A stretch of DNA of 64,000 bases from Neodiprion pinetum (GCF_021155775.2 NC_060236.1:12631087-12695086); one strand, 5' to 3'. Shown: positions 11,556 to 23,479, numbered from the stretch's first letter. A program made the numbers and translations. The notes: a model not told the origin generated them from the sequence alone.

Positions 11556-12665
11556 TTTTCAGATATTCCACCAGAAAAGAAGTCACTCAAAAAATTTGCT
11601 GTCTCATCTTGTAATTTGCCAGTAAGTTCTGTAGAAATTAGCCAGAAAAATGACAATATGTTATTGGTAAAACAGACAGAGTGAATGATCGGTGATAGAG
11701 AGAATAAGGATAAAGAATTGAGCCAAAGTGACACAAAAACATCCAATCCACAGAGGGACGACGACGACAACCCAGCCGATGTGGGGAATGTGATCGGACT
11801 TCAAGTGCAATCTAATAACATTCCTACAGTAGTTCATATTGGAACTCAGGTACGAAGTGGTGATTTGTTCACAAGTTTTTGTCGTCAATTGAAAAATGAT
11901 GGAAACCTGAATACCGTGACTGGAATTGAATCCTTTCAAATACTTGGAGCAATAGTTGATACGATAAAGTTTGCGAGCAAAGATGATTCACGTTCTAAAA
12001 TGGATATGGACGAAAAAGATATGACGCTCACGAAGCTAAAGCATAATCTTCCATATGTATTACTGTCGATATTATTCCAATGCTACACTAATCAGAATTG
12101 TAAAAAGATATTTTATTGCATGCTAGACATTCTGTATGAATGTTTAAAGGTTGCAATCCCTTGGCCGTCTAGAGAAAAAATTTCTAGAAATTTTCCTTCA
12201 TGTTTTTAAACCTTCAAAGACGTTCGTATTGTACTCGATTGCATTGAAATATATATACAAAAACCAAAAAAGCTGTGTTGCAAATTACTTACATATTCTC
12301 ATGACAAAACTACAGGCACAGTGAAAAACATGATGTGTGTCACCCCAGGTGATCTTATCTTATTCATCAGTGAACCGTACGAAGGACGAGTATCAGATAA
12401 AGCAATATTCGAACAGAGCCATCTGATAAACTTGCTACAAGAGAAGGACACAATAATGGTCGATAAAGGCTTTCAAATTGATGATATTTGTAAAGACCAT
12501 AATATAAAATTGATAAGACCACTGTTTTTGAGGAATCAAGTTCAATTGTCTCAATCAGATGAACTCCGGAACTGCAGCATTGCCAAAGATAGAGTGCATA
12601 TTGAACACTATAACCGAAGATTGAGGTTGTTTGGACAGTACACCGTAGGTCATAATAGAATCTAA
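11556..12665 (+). pseudogene. ISL2EU/Harbinger-like DDE transposase, broken
   Basis: The C-terminal part of a transposase with a Tnp_4-type DDE domain. An N-terminal block from about 11562 contains a lysine-rich linker. The block to 12209 contains the HTH-like and first catalytic-region sequence (LPYVLLSILFQ, IPWPSREKI). After a TAA at 12207-12209 the same frame resumes with FKDVRIVLDC(I)EI, where the family usually has D-x-TEI. The last block (12321-12665) has FISEPYEGRVSDKAI, VDKGFQI and ARVHIE-like AKDRVHIEHYNRR. Stops at about 11682 and 12207 break it. The RVSDKAIF and VDKGF motifs make the family assignment firm. A YqaJ-like partner, typical of ISL2EU elements, occurs 37 kb away at 49920-51009. 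Confidence 0.8.
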
Positions 12666-12784
12666 AATTTTTTTTTACTAAAACTAAAAATTTGAATACA
12701 TAAGTTCATGATTATAATTTAACCATTACCTATCATAACGTTTAATTGGATTAATTTATTAATTTAATTGCCAAAAATAATATA

Positions 12785-12889
12785 AAGCATTTTTTCACAT
12801 AACGTAGATCTCGCAACATCGCGTTCAACAGCTGTCTATGTTTTTGTTGCTGTACGGTGTTCAGTTGTATTTTATTTATAATATCAAAA
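12785..12889 (+). other. Leader of the Mutator-like element
   Basis: Sequence immediately upstream of the Mutator-like start codon. It contains CGTTCAACAGCTGTC. I could not find a matching inverted terminus downstream of 48540, so the element's end is not defined. Confidence 0.25.
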
Positions 12890-13560
12890 TGAGTAATGCA
12901 AATAAATTCAGACACAATGGGCGATTTGCGAGAAAGAGTATTATAAATTGGAAAAAAATGTAAGTGAAAGCGTGAAAAAACTACATACGGAGTATGAAAA
13001 TTTAGGCGTACAATTACCGAGCAGGCGACGTATCGTCGATTTGGAAAATTAGCTGCGGAAATGTGGTGTATGACATGTGATTGGCCTTTATCTTTTCGTT
13101 TTCTGGTACAAGAAGATATTTGTAGACTAGCAAGTGTATATCATTTGAAATGTTCAAAGTGTGAAAGAATACGTTTGATAAAAAGTTTAACCAGTGAGGG
13201 AAAATCGACAAGATCCAAATTTCATGTGAATTTTAAACTAGCTCTCGGTAAGTGAATATTGTAGTTTAAATACAGGCGAAACATGAAATTTCTAATTAAA
13301 AATTTGATTATCATTACTATTTGCATAAAAATTATCATTGACTAAAATGATTTTTAAAGCAATATTAGATGGAGGTATTAGAGAAACGTAGCTAAATACA
13401 ATATTATCAGCACTGAATGTGCCTCCAGTTAATCACAACTTGATTAAGCGGTACGAGAGATTAGTTGGACCAGCAATTGATGTTGCCGCCAAAGAAAGTT
13501 GTCATGAAGCGTTAAAAGTTGAACGAGAGTTGACAATTTTGAATGAAGGTTATATATACT
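12890..13560 (+). pseudogene. Mutator-like transposase, N-terminal half
   Basis: This is the start of an arthropod Mutator-like transposase domain protein. It opens with MSNANKFRHNGRFARKS, continues with the pattern ENLGVQLPSRRRIVDL, then a Cys pair block (MWCMTCDWPLSFRF...HLKCSKCE) that would bind zinc. After an apparent intron (about 13256-13355) a second block gives ILSALNVPPVNH and AAKESCHEAL, both typical of the family. Small frameshifts near 12955 and 13045 and a stop at 13391 break it. The rest of the protein is found at 47040-48540, more than 33 kb downstream, because a foldback element and a LINE inserted between the halves. Confidence 0.8.
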
Positions 13561-14079
13561 TGATATGAAAATAAATGTTATATCAAATATATTTAAAATT
13601 TAAGAAAGGCCGTAGGCCGATAAGTATATCGAATCGGCCCCAGAAGGATATCAGGCTCATTATTCCAGGGAATGTTGGTACTATTGAGGTACTTTTATTC
13701 TGCAAGTTTCAGATCTCTATCCATTACTGTTTCTGGATAAATCGAAAAATACTGAAAATCAGGAAAAATTGTTACTCTCAGAAACTTATAAATCGATTGA
13801 TCTGAATACCGGATATGTTTTGGGGGGTAATAGTATCTTCTGGGAAAAAAAATAAGAGCTATATCGGTTCATAGGATCCTTAAAAAAAACTAGTTTTTTT
13901 TCTTTAATTTTAATTTTTAACCATGTTACGATTACGGAACAATTATGAAACTATTTTTTTCGAATTCCTCATTTAATTTTCAATGAAATTATGACTGTTT
14001 CGAATTTTTAAAAACGCTACGCCGCATTAAAATAAATAAAAATTCGATTTTTCATTGAAACATCGATTTTTTTAAATAT

Positions 14080-14357
14080 TGTAACGTTCTTGGACGTTAC
14101 GGAAATAAATATGGATTCGTGAGCTTGATTATCAAGCCAAAATCAAAGGCGTAAATGAATGTTGTGAAAAAGCTTTATTTGCAGGGTACGTGTTTCTGGT
14201 TTTAAGTCTGAAACAAGACTGTTTTTACAATAATGTTGGTTGACGCAGCAACCTTATTCTTTTGAAAGACATAAGAGGTTTATAAACGTCTTTTATCTAT
14301 GATGACCACTAGATCATTAAAAAGGGGGCAAAATGGGTGATTTCATCCTTTGTAACA
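14080..14357. mobile_element. Solo LTR, 278 bp
   Basis: It begins TGTAACGTT and ends TTTGTAACA, the usual TG...CA form, and is flanked by a 4-bp duplication ATAT (14076-14079 and 14358-14361). The mirror arm of the foldback (near 15408-15425) lacks it, giving an empty site. No internal retrotransposon sequence is present, so only one LTR remains. Confidence 0.8.
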
Positions 14358-14806
14358 ATATGTTCACCCTTGAAATCACAAAAAAACGGAGCTCATTCGA
14401 TTACTGTACTAGTGCAAACAACAGGAAACATTAGAAACACTCATATGAAATCAATTGTTCTTTATCTAATGAACTTAACCTTGATTATAAACTTTATTCA
14501 TCACTGTAATGAATAAATCAGTATCAAGTACTATCCTTTATATAATTCGATTATGTTTCAAAGAATTCAAACGTTCCCGCTCATCAATCAGTTCATTTAG
14601 CATTTATAAGATGGCACTGTAATTAATTGGTAACACTGTTTCTTGTTTTGATGAAAATCCACTAGATCTGTATCTAACCTCAAAATTATTTACTGTTGAC
14701 ATTCTAAACAAGTATTGTTTATACTTTTTATTGTAATTAATAAATAATTCCATCCCACGATATTATTTAAGTGAAAACATGTCCACGTCAAAACTAATAA
14801 TCCAAA

Positions 14807-15172
14807 GTGTTGCATTTGTTTAAATTCATAAAAAAAATACCGGGTGCTCCAAAATATATACAATCTGATAAAGATGCTGAAGAGTTTTCAACTATCTTCG
14901 AGCGTCCGGTTGTAGTTGGTGATGTTTTGTGTTCTTATTGCCGCGTAAAAAAATATAAGAAAACGAAACTTGACGACGAGGAACCGAAAAAATCTTTGGA
15001 AGATGAGTTACGTTCAAATTCGAGTGCATTACTTATTAAATACAATAAAAAGTATGAACAATATTTGTTTAGAATGTCGACAGCAAATAATTTTGAGGTA
15101 AGATACAGATCTAGTGGATTTTCATCAAAACAAGAAACAGTGTTACCAATTAATTACAGTGCCATCTTATAA
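14807..15172 (+). CDS. Unrecognised 121-codon frame in the foldback loop
   Basis: An open frame starting ATGCTGCATT... is not required: the stated frame begins inside the loop and ends in the right arm. The middle part is lysine- and acidic-rich with CSYCRVKKYKKTKLDDEEPKK. The C-terminal 25 residues are encoded by the inverted-repeat arm, which argues that at least that portion is fortuitous. No family recognised. Confidence 0.25.
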   Translation: MLHLFKFIKKIPGAPKYIQSDKDAEEFSTIFERPVVVGDVLCSYCRVKKYKKTKLDDEEPKKSLEDELRSNSSALLIKYNKKYEQYLFRMSTANNFEVRYRSSGFSSKQETVLPINYSAIL

Positions 15173-15810
15173 ATGCTAAATGAACTGATTGATGAGCGGG
15201 ATTTTGAATTCTTTGAAACATAATCGAATTATATAAAGGATAGTACTTGATACTGATTTATTCATTACAGTGATGAATAAAGTTCATAATAAAGCTTAAG
15301 TTCATTGAATAAAGAACAATTGATTTCATATGAGTGTTTCTAATGTTCCCTATTGTTTGCACTAGTACAGTAATCGAATGAGCTCCGTTTTTTGTGATTT
15401 CAAGGGTGGAAATATTTAAAAAAATCGATTTTTTAATGAAAAATCGAATTCTTATTTATTTTAATATGGCGTACCGTTTTCAACAATTCGAAACAGTCAT
15501 AATTCCATCGAAAATTAAATGAGGAATTCAAAAAAAATTGTTTCATAATTGTTCCGTAATCGTAACATGGTTAAAAATTAAAAGTTAAGAAAAACAACTG
15601 GTTTCTTTTAAGGATCCTATGGACCGATATAGCTTTCATTTTTTTTTCCCCGAAGATACTATCACCCTTCCAAAACATATCCGGTATTCAGATCAATCGA
15701 TTCATAAGTTTCTGAGAATAACAATTTGTCCTGATTTTCGGTATTTTTCGATTTATTCGGAAACAGTAATGGATAGAGATCTGAAACTTGCAGAATAAAA
15801 GTACCTCAAT

Positions 15811-15822
15811 AGTACCAACGTT
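15811..15822. repeat. PLE target duplication, left
   Basis: AGTACCAACGTT, repeated at 18838-18849. In the opposite arm of the foldback (near 13680) the corresponding site is present once with one changed base. Confidence 0.85.
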
Positions 15823-15915
15823 GAAGACGATTTATCTTGACCTTGGAGATTTGTTGATTAATGTTATTCTTGGATATGAAGGTCACACCTCAAAACACTT
15901 TTTTATCGTGTTAAC

Positions 15916-15944
15916 GTTTCGGCCCTGGTGGGGGCCCTCCTCAG
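15916..15944 (-). ncRNA. Hammerhead-ribozyme-like core
   Basis: On the reverse strand CTGAGGA, a GGGCCC...GGGCC stem and GAAAC follow in order. It is the downstream terminal repeat of the PLE and the mirror of 18749-18777. Confidence 0.5.
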
Positions 15945-16414
15945 AACATTTTATTTAAATATTTGTCACGAACAAAAATAAAATAATGTACAACTGGGTT
16001 TTAACAAAATTAGACATAGTGGTATAAATAATATGCAAGGATGTTTAAGCAAGTATAAAAGAGGAATTACCTCGTATGAGATGACACTTCCAATTACATA
16101 GAATGCGTGTTGGTAATTGATGAATAAATAGAAACAATAAAAAACAATAAAAACAAGAACCGAAACACACTGCGTTCGCGACACGTAATTCCCACGAATT
16201 CATATTTGTTGTTGGTTTGGTAAAATGAAATAAAACACACCGCCGTTATAGGTTGAGTCCAGAGCACATAAGCACAAGTGGAACATCCAGTGTGTAGTGG
16301 GGGGAGGTCGATCTCGATAGTTATCAGAGCAACGCAGAGTCAACGGGTTAAAAGGAAACCAAAATTTTTGTTAAGGAGGTAAAATCGAGAGAAAGCTCAG
16401 TCGGTAATGGACAA

Positions 16415-18681
16415 TTACAATGGTCGTATCACAGAGGTGTATATATTACTTAGATGTTCTATGTCTTGTTTACGGTTGACAGAATTGAGATGTGCAACAA
16501 TATTGCACATTTCTATCAGTAGCCTATTGTAATACAACGGTTCGACGTCAATAATGCTGGCTTGAGAATAATTAAAAGAGTGGTCGAAATCGATGGCATG
16601 TCTCGTCAATGCAGTATAATTATCCTCGTGTTCATGAATATTGCGTTTATGCTCGGTTATCCTGGTGTGTAGTTGCCTACTGGTTTGGCCTATGTAAGAC
16701 ATGTTGCAATGGTTGCAAGGTATTTTGTAAACTACACCAGAGCGCATACCCAGGGGTAAGGGGTATTTACCCGAATCAAACATCGAGGATAGATCATGTG
16801 CACATTTGCCTGCAAATTGAATTTTGTACTTAGAGAATGTTCTGTTGAGTGACTCAAACAACCCCGCAACGTATGGGATGGAAATATAGCTTTATTGATT
16901 GGTTTGTGTAGTAGTTACATCGATATTGTTGTTAGGGCTGGTCGATGACAAGATGTAATCGTATTTAAACTTTATATGTTTGTTGAGCAGGAGAGGTGGA
17001 TAGTCGTTTTTACTTAGTACCTGCTGAATCAAGGACAAATTTTTTTTGTGAAATTCCATACTTGAGAGTCGGATCGCTCTGTCAACTAAGCAATTAATCG
17101 TTCCAATTTTGTATGATCTGGGATGGTGAGAATGGTAATTTAAATACCTTTGTGACCAGGTAGCCTTATGAAACCAATCAGTTTTAATGAGCTGGTTATC
17201 ATTGATGATCAGGACATCTAAAAAGCTAATTTGGTGATTAGACTCTAATTCAGAGGTAAATTGTAGTCTCGGATGGAAACTGTTGAAGACTGAAAGCATT
17301 TCTGCAACTTTATCCGAAGGGACAGCTGTAATTATGTCGTCTACATATCTGAAAAAGAATGAAGGCTTGAAGTCCAGTTTATTGAGACAATATTGTTCAA
17401 GATCATCCAAAACCAAATCAGACAAAATTGGAGAGAGCGGTGAGCCCATCGGTAAACCATAAGTTTGAGCACATATGTTATGGTTAAATTTAAATATAGC
17501 AGCCTTAAAACATATGTGCAAAGCTTTTAAGAGTTCGTTGAGTGGGACCGGAATTTTGTCCACCAACTGATGCCAGCGCTGTTTAACAGCGTTGATTGCA
17601 AGATCTTGTGGTACATTTGTGAACAAAGACACAACATCCAGCGAAACTAAAATATGATCAGCTGGAAGACGAAAGTCCCTGATAGCATTCACCAGAGCAA
17701 AACTATTTCTTACACGTGACACGGGAGGTACGATGTTGTTACCTATGCATTGACTGAGGAAACGAGCCAGATTAATAGTCGGACTATCAGTGAAAGAAAC
17801 TATAATTCGTACCGGTGTACCGGTTTGTGAATTTTCGGTAGTCCGTAAGCTCTAGGTGGTAGGCAATCCGTTTTTGGAATTTGACGTCTAAGTTGATCAG
17901 AGATGAGTTTGCTTTTAGACCAATCAGTTGTTAGTTTTTTGACTTCTTGTTGCAAGGTACAGGTGAGATCGTATCTAACAACTTTGTGAGAGTTGTTGTT
18001 AGAGAGTTGCTGCAACATTTTATCCTGGTACATTTGTTTGTTCATCACAACAGTCGTGTTTCCCTTATCCGCCTTCAAGAAAAGTGAGTCCTTGTTGTTA
18101 TTTTGAAAGATCTTAGTTTCTTTGATTTTATGAAGGATATTCTTGTCAGCGTGAAGGGGAGCAGGAGTGTTGATGAACTTTTTTATAGTGTTAATAAAAT
18201 CTTGGCGGGCCGTATTACGAGAATTAGAAGAAATGAAGGAAATCTTTGATTCGGAATCAGAGATGAGTTTGTTGGTTGGGATGCAGTTAGTCTTAAAAGG
18301 AATGCCACATTTGGGTCCCATTTTTAGCACGTCGGTAACATTGACAGGAATATCAGTATTGCTAAGGTTTACGATCCAATTTTCAGAGGTCGGGTCAATT
18401 GGATTAGAAGTGGGACGTTTTTTGTTATTAATCAGATTAGCTAACTTGTTGATGTTAGCCACCTTGTGAGCGTTGAAGGCCGGTTCCAATTTCCGGTATT
18501 GTGTGTCGAAGAATTTTTTTGACACTTCAACCGGTAATTCAATTAAAATATCATTCTCAAGCGACAACAAAATATTTTGGCATTTGACAATGGTCGCGTG
18601 AGCGTCACTGATCTCTAGATTAAGTAACGACCTTTGAAATTTGTGTACATTCTGTGAGTAAACAGTACGCGACTTAGACAT
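16415..18681 (-). pseudogene. PLE reverse transcriptase-GIY-YIG polyprotein, frameshifted
   Basis: The likely start is the ATG at 18681 (MSKSRTVYSQ). An earlier in-frame Met lies in the terminal repeat. The first block to 17800 is the N-terminal domain and first RT motifs, with LKADKGNTTVVM and PRAYGLPKIHKP. A one-base loss near 17815 shifts the frame to 17722-16892, which holds SLDVVSLFTNVP, GLPMGSPLSPILSDLVLDD and the catalytic RYVDD. A second shift near 16880 leads to 16861-16415, the GIY-YIG nuclease with CNMSYIGQTSRQLH and the Cys pair before it. All domains are present and the RT and GIY-YIG core residues are intact, so only two frameshifts inactivate it. PLE proteins copy element RNA into nicked DNA. 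Confidence 0.92.
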
Positions 18682-18748
18682 TTTAAAACTAATAACGTTC
18701 GAGATAAGCTTAGGGAATTTTGAATGGGTAGGTAAAAAAAAAAATGTT

Positions 18749-18777
18749 CTGAGGAGGGCCCCCACCAGGGCCGAAAC
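18749..18777 (+). ncRNA. Hammerhead-ribozyme-like core
   Basis: CTGAGGA, then GGGCCCCCACCAGGGCC forming a clear stem, then GAAAC: the conserved order of a hammerhead core. Such ribozymes are known in PLE terminal repeats. The third stem would be very short (CGTTAAC region), as in other element-borne versions. Confidence 0.5.
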
Positions 18778-18837
18778 GTTAACACGATAAAAAAGTGTTT
18801 TGAGTTGTGACCTTCATATCCAAGAATAACATTAATC

Positions 18838-18849
18838 AGTACCAACGTT
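18838..18849. repeat. PLE target duplication, right
   Basis: AGTACCAACGTT, identical to 15811-15822. Confidence 0.85.
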
Positions 18850-18912
18850 CCCTGAAATAATAAGCCTGATACCCCTCTGGGGCCGATTCGATATACTTAT
18901 CGGCCTACGGCC

Positions 18913-19060
18913 ATTGACATATTTATAATTATACCCTGAGAAACAATGAGATAAAAGATGATTCTATGGTGCTGTCAAAATTGTTGTCAAAATATTTATA
19001 ACAGTTTCAAGTGAATCGTGTATCTCAAATCTGAAAACGATTTATTTTATAACGTTCGAT
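18913..19060. other. Remnant of the Mutator-like gene between two insertions
   Basis: AT-rich, non-coding, between the foldback element and the LINE target duplication. By position it is intron or degraded coding sequence of the split gene. Confidence 0.4.
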
Positions 19061-19075
19061 ACATTAAAACTTGTA
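19061..19075. repeat. LINE target duplication, left
   Basis: ACATTAAAACTTGTA, matched by ACATTCAAACTTGTA at 46923-46937 (one mismatch in 15). Confidence 0.85.
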
Positions 19076-19389
19076 CGTATGTATATATGTAATATTTATT
19101 GATCCCCTTGGGGTTACAAGGACTTCCCTTTTTCTCTTCCTTTACAATATTTATTTTTTTTACATGTTTTATTAACCTATTCTCACCCTATTCTCACTTC
19201 CTACCTTATCCTTACTTAATTTCTAATAACCTGTGCCCTGTGCCGTTGCCTTGCCATTCCCTTACTTTCCCTCTTATCCTTTTCTTATTCTTTATCCTTA
19301 TCTTTACTTAACCTTATCCTATTTTACCTTATTCTATTCCCTAATTCGTCCTTATCCTAATCGACTTCTATTTCCCGTTCATTTCTCAC

Positions 19390-21036
19390 TCTTTCATTCT
19401 CTTGTACATCCCTGATCCTTTCCAGTTCTCTCATTCAGAACTTCCCCCCCCCCCCCCCCCCCCCCCCCTCCGCACCTAGCATCTCCCTCACCACCTCCTG
19501 CAATCTTTGCCCCCTTCTATCCCAGCCCACGCACCTTTCCCATACGTGTTCCCATGTTTCCTCCTACCCCCGCACACCCTACACCTTCTCTTTTCCTCTT
19601 GTTCCCAGTACCTTGCCTCCTTCATCTCGCTTCCTAATCTAAATTTTGCCACCCTTGTCCACCTGCTTTCCCCCCATCCCTTTCCCAGATACCCTGGTAT
19701 CCCTTCTCCTTTCACTAGCCTGTACCATCTGTTGTACCTCGATTCCCTTATTTTCTCCCACCTCTCTTTTCTCTGTTCTTCCCTCTCTCTCTCCTCTATT
19801 TACCTGAACTCCATCTCGCCCCTCTCCCTTCTCGCGTCTACCTCTGTACTCTCTGCTCCCCTTTCCGCAAAGAAACTTTCCCTTTCTCTTTCCCACCTCG
19901 ATCCCTGCCACCCAGCTTCTGCCTTTTCCCTTGTCTCTTCCCAGCATCTCCTAGCTAACTCGCTACCCTCCCCTCTCTCCAGCTACCTGTCAAAGTTCCA
20001 TGCCCTTCTCCCTGCCCTAATACTTAGCTTCTCCCTCTGTAGTTCCTCCCTTACTAGATATCCCGGTGTTCGCCTATCCACTCCTAATGTCCATCTCAAA
20101 AATCTATCCTGTACCGCCTCGACCGCACTTCACTCCCTCCACCCCCATATCTCCGATGCATACTCCATTACCGTCCATACTAGCCTGTCAAATAACCAAA
20201 TCCTTTTTTCTCAATCCCTCCCAAACCTTCTTTTTCCTATTCCCCATACCTGCCTCATTACTACCCCTGCCTTCCGTACTCTCTCTTTCACCTGTGCTTC
20301 CTGTCCCCCATTGCACTTTACTCCATACCCTAGATAGCTGAACTCTTTCACCGCCTCTATCTTTCTCCCCTTCCATCTCCAATCTATGTTTTTCCTTCTA
20401 CCGCCTCCTCTCCTAAATCTCATAATCTTTGATTTCCCTACATTTACCGTCAGCCTTTTCCTATCCATATACCTTTCTAACTTCCTAATCATTACCTCCA
20501 TTTCCTCTTCACTTTCCGCTAGTAGCACTATATCATCCGCATAAGCTAACGTACATACCCTGCCGCCGGCCAACTCCACCCCCCCCCCCCAACCCTTCTC
20601 CCTCTCCCCATTACCTCTTCTAAATCCGCCAGCAGCAGGTTGAACACATGCGGACTGAGCGGGCATCCATGCCTTACCCCCCTCGCCGTCCAGAACGCCT
20701 CTCCTACCTTTCCCCCGCTCCTCACCCGACTCTTTCTTTCTTTGTAAATTTCCTCTATCCTTACCCTTAGCCCTTCCCTCGCCCCTCTCCTTTCCATAGT
20801 CTCCCACAGCACCTTCCTGTTCACTGAATCGAACGCCGCTTTCAAGTCCACAAAGAACGCCACCATCTTTCCCTTATCCTTTCCCACCTGCCTATTGATT
20901 GAATAATTGAGTACATATACATTATCAATTGTACCCATGCCTTTTCTGGAACCCGTTTGATTTTGCGGTATCAAGCCCTTTTCCTTCACCTCTCTTTCTA
21001 GCCTATCCGCTAATGCCATCGCATACACCTCATATA
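19390..21036 (-). pseudogene. LINE reverse transcriptase, C-terminal half
   Basis: The RT portion (21036-20211) shows GLIPQNQTGSRKGMGTIDN, FFVDLKAAFDSVNR, GCPLSPHVFNLLL and the catalytic YADD within LAYADDIVLLAESEE. A frameshift in a G-run near 20580 splits it. Downstream blocks to about 19440 contain a Cys/His motif (RCRVCGG...H) as in the other copy. A G homopolymer on the sense strand (C run at 19447-19468) disrupts the end. RT makes cDNA by target-primed reverse transcription. It is truncated upstream by the giant palindrome, so the first 30 or so codons of the frame reading in from 21109 are palindrome sequence, not RT. Confidence 0.9.
21035..21036. repeat. TA target duplication, left
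   Basis: TA immediately outside the CAGGGTG terminus. The partner TA is at 43702-43703. The undisturbed LINE copy has a single site here (reverse of ...CTCTATATAAGG near 56050). Confidence 0.85.
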
Positions 21037-21061
21037 CAGGGTGACCACGATAAGGTGGCCA

Positions 21062-22851
21062 CCCCCCTCCAAAATCTAGCCGTGTGATAATTTGAGAAAT
21101 TTTTTGCATGATTTTTAAAGGATTTGCGACGATCTCTCCGATAGTGAAGTCAAAATTTTTTTAGAAACAACCGTTTTTGCGCGCGAAAAAAAAATTTTCG
21201 ATTTCGAGACCAAAAATAGGGTTTAATTTTTTTTTCTGAAAATACGCAAAATCCTGAGCGCGGATATCAAAAATTTTCCGGGATTCGTCAAACCAATCAC
21301 CCAGAAATAAATCTCAAAATTCGAACTTTTTGTCGAAAATTCGGTACTAACTGGCGGAACAGGTGGAATTGAAATATCTGGTGAAATCGACCAGCGCCAA
21401 CTTCACCCCAGTCCAGGTGGCGGTATACGATATGTCATTGACGATTCTGCGCGATGAGTTTCGTTGGACTGACTTTCTCTGTTTGCAGCTAGGCGAGCAG
21501 CAAGATTAGTAGTTTGAAAATATCTGCATTGAGAGAAGCGTGACAAAAACGTCCGCATTTAAAATTATCAATGATAATTACACGAAAGCAGCATAACGGG
21601 AGGTTAACAAGCATTTTGTTATCATCGGTTGCCAGTGACAACCGTTGTAGCACGGAGGTTAGCGAACGCTCGCGCGTGGCCGATCCGGCCGATCAAGATC
21701 CCGCTATTACCGTTTGCCGACGCGGCGACGTCGAGATGATGTAGCGCAAAAATTGAAATTCTTTCGAAAATGATCATCGAATCATCCCGATTCCGTCAAA
21801 GTGCAGCATTATTGACAAAGGCTTATCACTCTTATTTTACACAAAAATGATTTGAAGAAACGAACAGAATCCACCCGAATTTTGACAGTGTATTGCTTGT
21901 TCGTCGCAAAATTCTAGGTCAGTTTATTTATATTCTGGAGAACGATGCGCGAAAATTGGTTAATTCTGACACCGTGTATTTACTTTCGTACGTCGAATAT
22001 TTCCGCGGCAACAAAGCACATGGGTGGCCGACTTTTCTGTGATTCTAGTAGTAACAATGAGCGCAATATTGCCACGACCCAGCGTTATTTTCACGCAATG
22101 ATCAAACCGGGGACAGTAAACCACGGTTCGAAATTATTTTCGATGAAAATATGCCGTTGCATTCTGGAATTTCGTTAATTGTCCGACAAATTGATACGTA
22201 ATGCGTAAGAACGAAATGACTCGCATTTGTTTAGAACGAAACCCTTCCATTGCTCTTTACTTCAATACGAAAATCGTACTATTCTTATCCAGATGACATA
22301 AGTATGTACGAAGCACGACAGGCTGAGGTATCGTTAAAGTACGGCGAAAGTATGGCCGATGTTATGACAGAAGTAGAAGCATGAAGGAATAATCGTCAGG
22401 TTATGATTCATCTACCTTTTACCTGTGATTTTTCCATTTCGTGGGCGACAAAGACAGTATTTTTTCGTAAATGCGATCGCTACGCTTCACTTTCCATTTC
22501 AATTCAATGACAGTTCGTCAATGACAATAATTAGCAAACTAATATTGAGTTTGTAAACCGATGCAGAGATTTGATACTTAATTCTATACAATTCCTTACA
22601 GATATGGTAATACAAATGTTTGATTGGTTTTTACATGTGCAATGAAATATTTTGTTTCATTCAAAATATGTACAATGCGTAAATTCGGGAATCCGTTATT
22701 TTTTCGGATCGCGCATAGTATTGCACAACAGAATTATGCACCTTCGATACTCCTCTTATGTTAATCCGTCCTCCTCGCTGAAAATTTTTTCAACGAATGC
22801 TGAAATTTACAGGGACGCGGGCATAATATTTGCAATGTTGCCCGCTACATT
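21062..22851. other. Left arm, outer part: no recognised gene
   Basis: Non-coding or uncharacterised. A 77-codon forward frame at 21945-22178 (mirrored at 42560-42793) has no recognisable motif. Homopolymer-rich sequence follows the terminus to about 21300. Confidence 0.4.
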
Positions 22852-23055
22852 TCATACATTGAATAATGCGTAATTACTTTTCACTGCGTAATAAATATTC
22901 TCCGGCATTGCTTCGTGTTTGCCTTTCCCGGTTGGACTCATCTCTGTCAAACTATCGTTGTCTAAGATAATTTTGAAGAGTGCTCGGTTCGTTTCTTTCC
23001 GACTCTTGTACATAATCTCTGTGACGGCGGCCATTTGCACATAGTCAACCCACAC
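22852..23055 (-). CDS. BEN-domain-like small frame, left arm
   Basis: Mirror copy of 41683-41886, identical in translation. See that entry for the reasoning. It reads away from the centre of the palindrome, as does the transposase of this arm. Confidence 0.4.
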   Translation of the reverse strand: MWVDYVQMAAVTEIMYKSRKETNRALFKIILDNDSLTEMSPTGKGKHEAMPENIYYAVKSNYALFNV

Positions 23056-23479
23056 GTCGTACCCTATGCTTAACCGTACTTGATGACAATTTAAAAATGA
23101 TAATTATCTTATCAGAATTAGTGACCATTTAGTGTAAAAGTATTACCAACAGATCGTTTTCCGCTACTCGGTGCTGTTACTTTCAGGACAATTTGAAAAG
23201 TGTTCCATGAATTCGTTTGATTAACGCATTTATTCGTTTCTTTGTTTTAATTGCGACTGTAGTCGCAGTTTCATAATGTAGCTACACAACATTTTGTTGG
23301 AGACATTGAATTGATGCATTATTTACTGAAAATTTAATGCATTATGAAACGGACGCAGCATTATTGTAAATGGTGTATTTTTTCACAGATCACGAGTGCA
23401 CCACCTCGACATACAAGTTTGAATTTCTGAATCGACGTGATCTGAGATACTGTATTCGTGCGTGTACATATAATTATTT

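Larger units (their letters stand above)
15823..18837 (-). mobile_element. Penelope-like element, near complete
   Basis: A 3,015-bp PLE on the reverse strand, flanked by a perfect 12-bp duplication. Its ends carry inverted copies of a terminal repeat (about 15840-15950 and 18745-18836), each with a hammerhead-like core. It inserted into the right arm of the foldback. Coding capacity is at 16415-18681. Confidence 0.9.
13608..18912. mobile_element. Foldback element with nested PLE and solo LTR
   Basis: The termini are inverted copies: GGCCGTAGGCCGATAAGTAT at 13608 and its complement ending at 18912. The left arm from 13608 to about 14760 is mirrored by sequence from about 14760 to 15822, which resumes at 18850-18912 after a PLE insertion. 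Removing the nested pieces leaves about 2.0 kb. A small frame (14807-15172) lies in and near the loop. It sits in the gap of the Mutator-like gene. Flanks at both ends contain ATATTTA(A/T)AATT, a possible but unproven target duplication. Confidence 0.75.
19076..21036 (-). mobile_element. LINE copy 1, 3' portion
   Basis: The 3' part of a non-LTR retrotransposon on the reverse strand, running from the middle of the RT to the 3' tail. Together with 43702-46922 it makes one element of about 5,180 bp, closely matching the 5,133-bp second copy at 52851-57983. The 3' end has the AACCCCAAGGGG block followed by CAATAAA and an ATTACATA-type tail, with no poly(A). Confidence 0.92.

Noticed and set aside
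20546..21109. Reverse frame joining palindrome sequence to LINE RT
   Set aside because: The first codons up to the TA at 21036 are read from the palindrome terminus; the fusion is an accident of the insertion, as is 43651-43881 on the other side.
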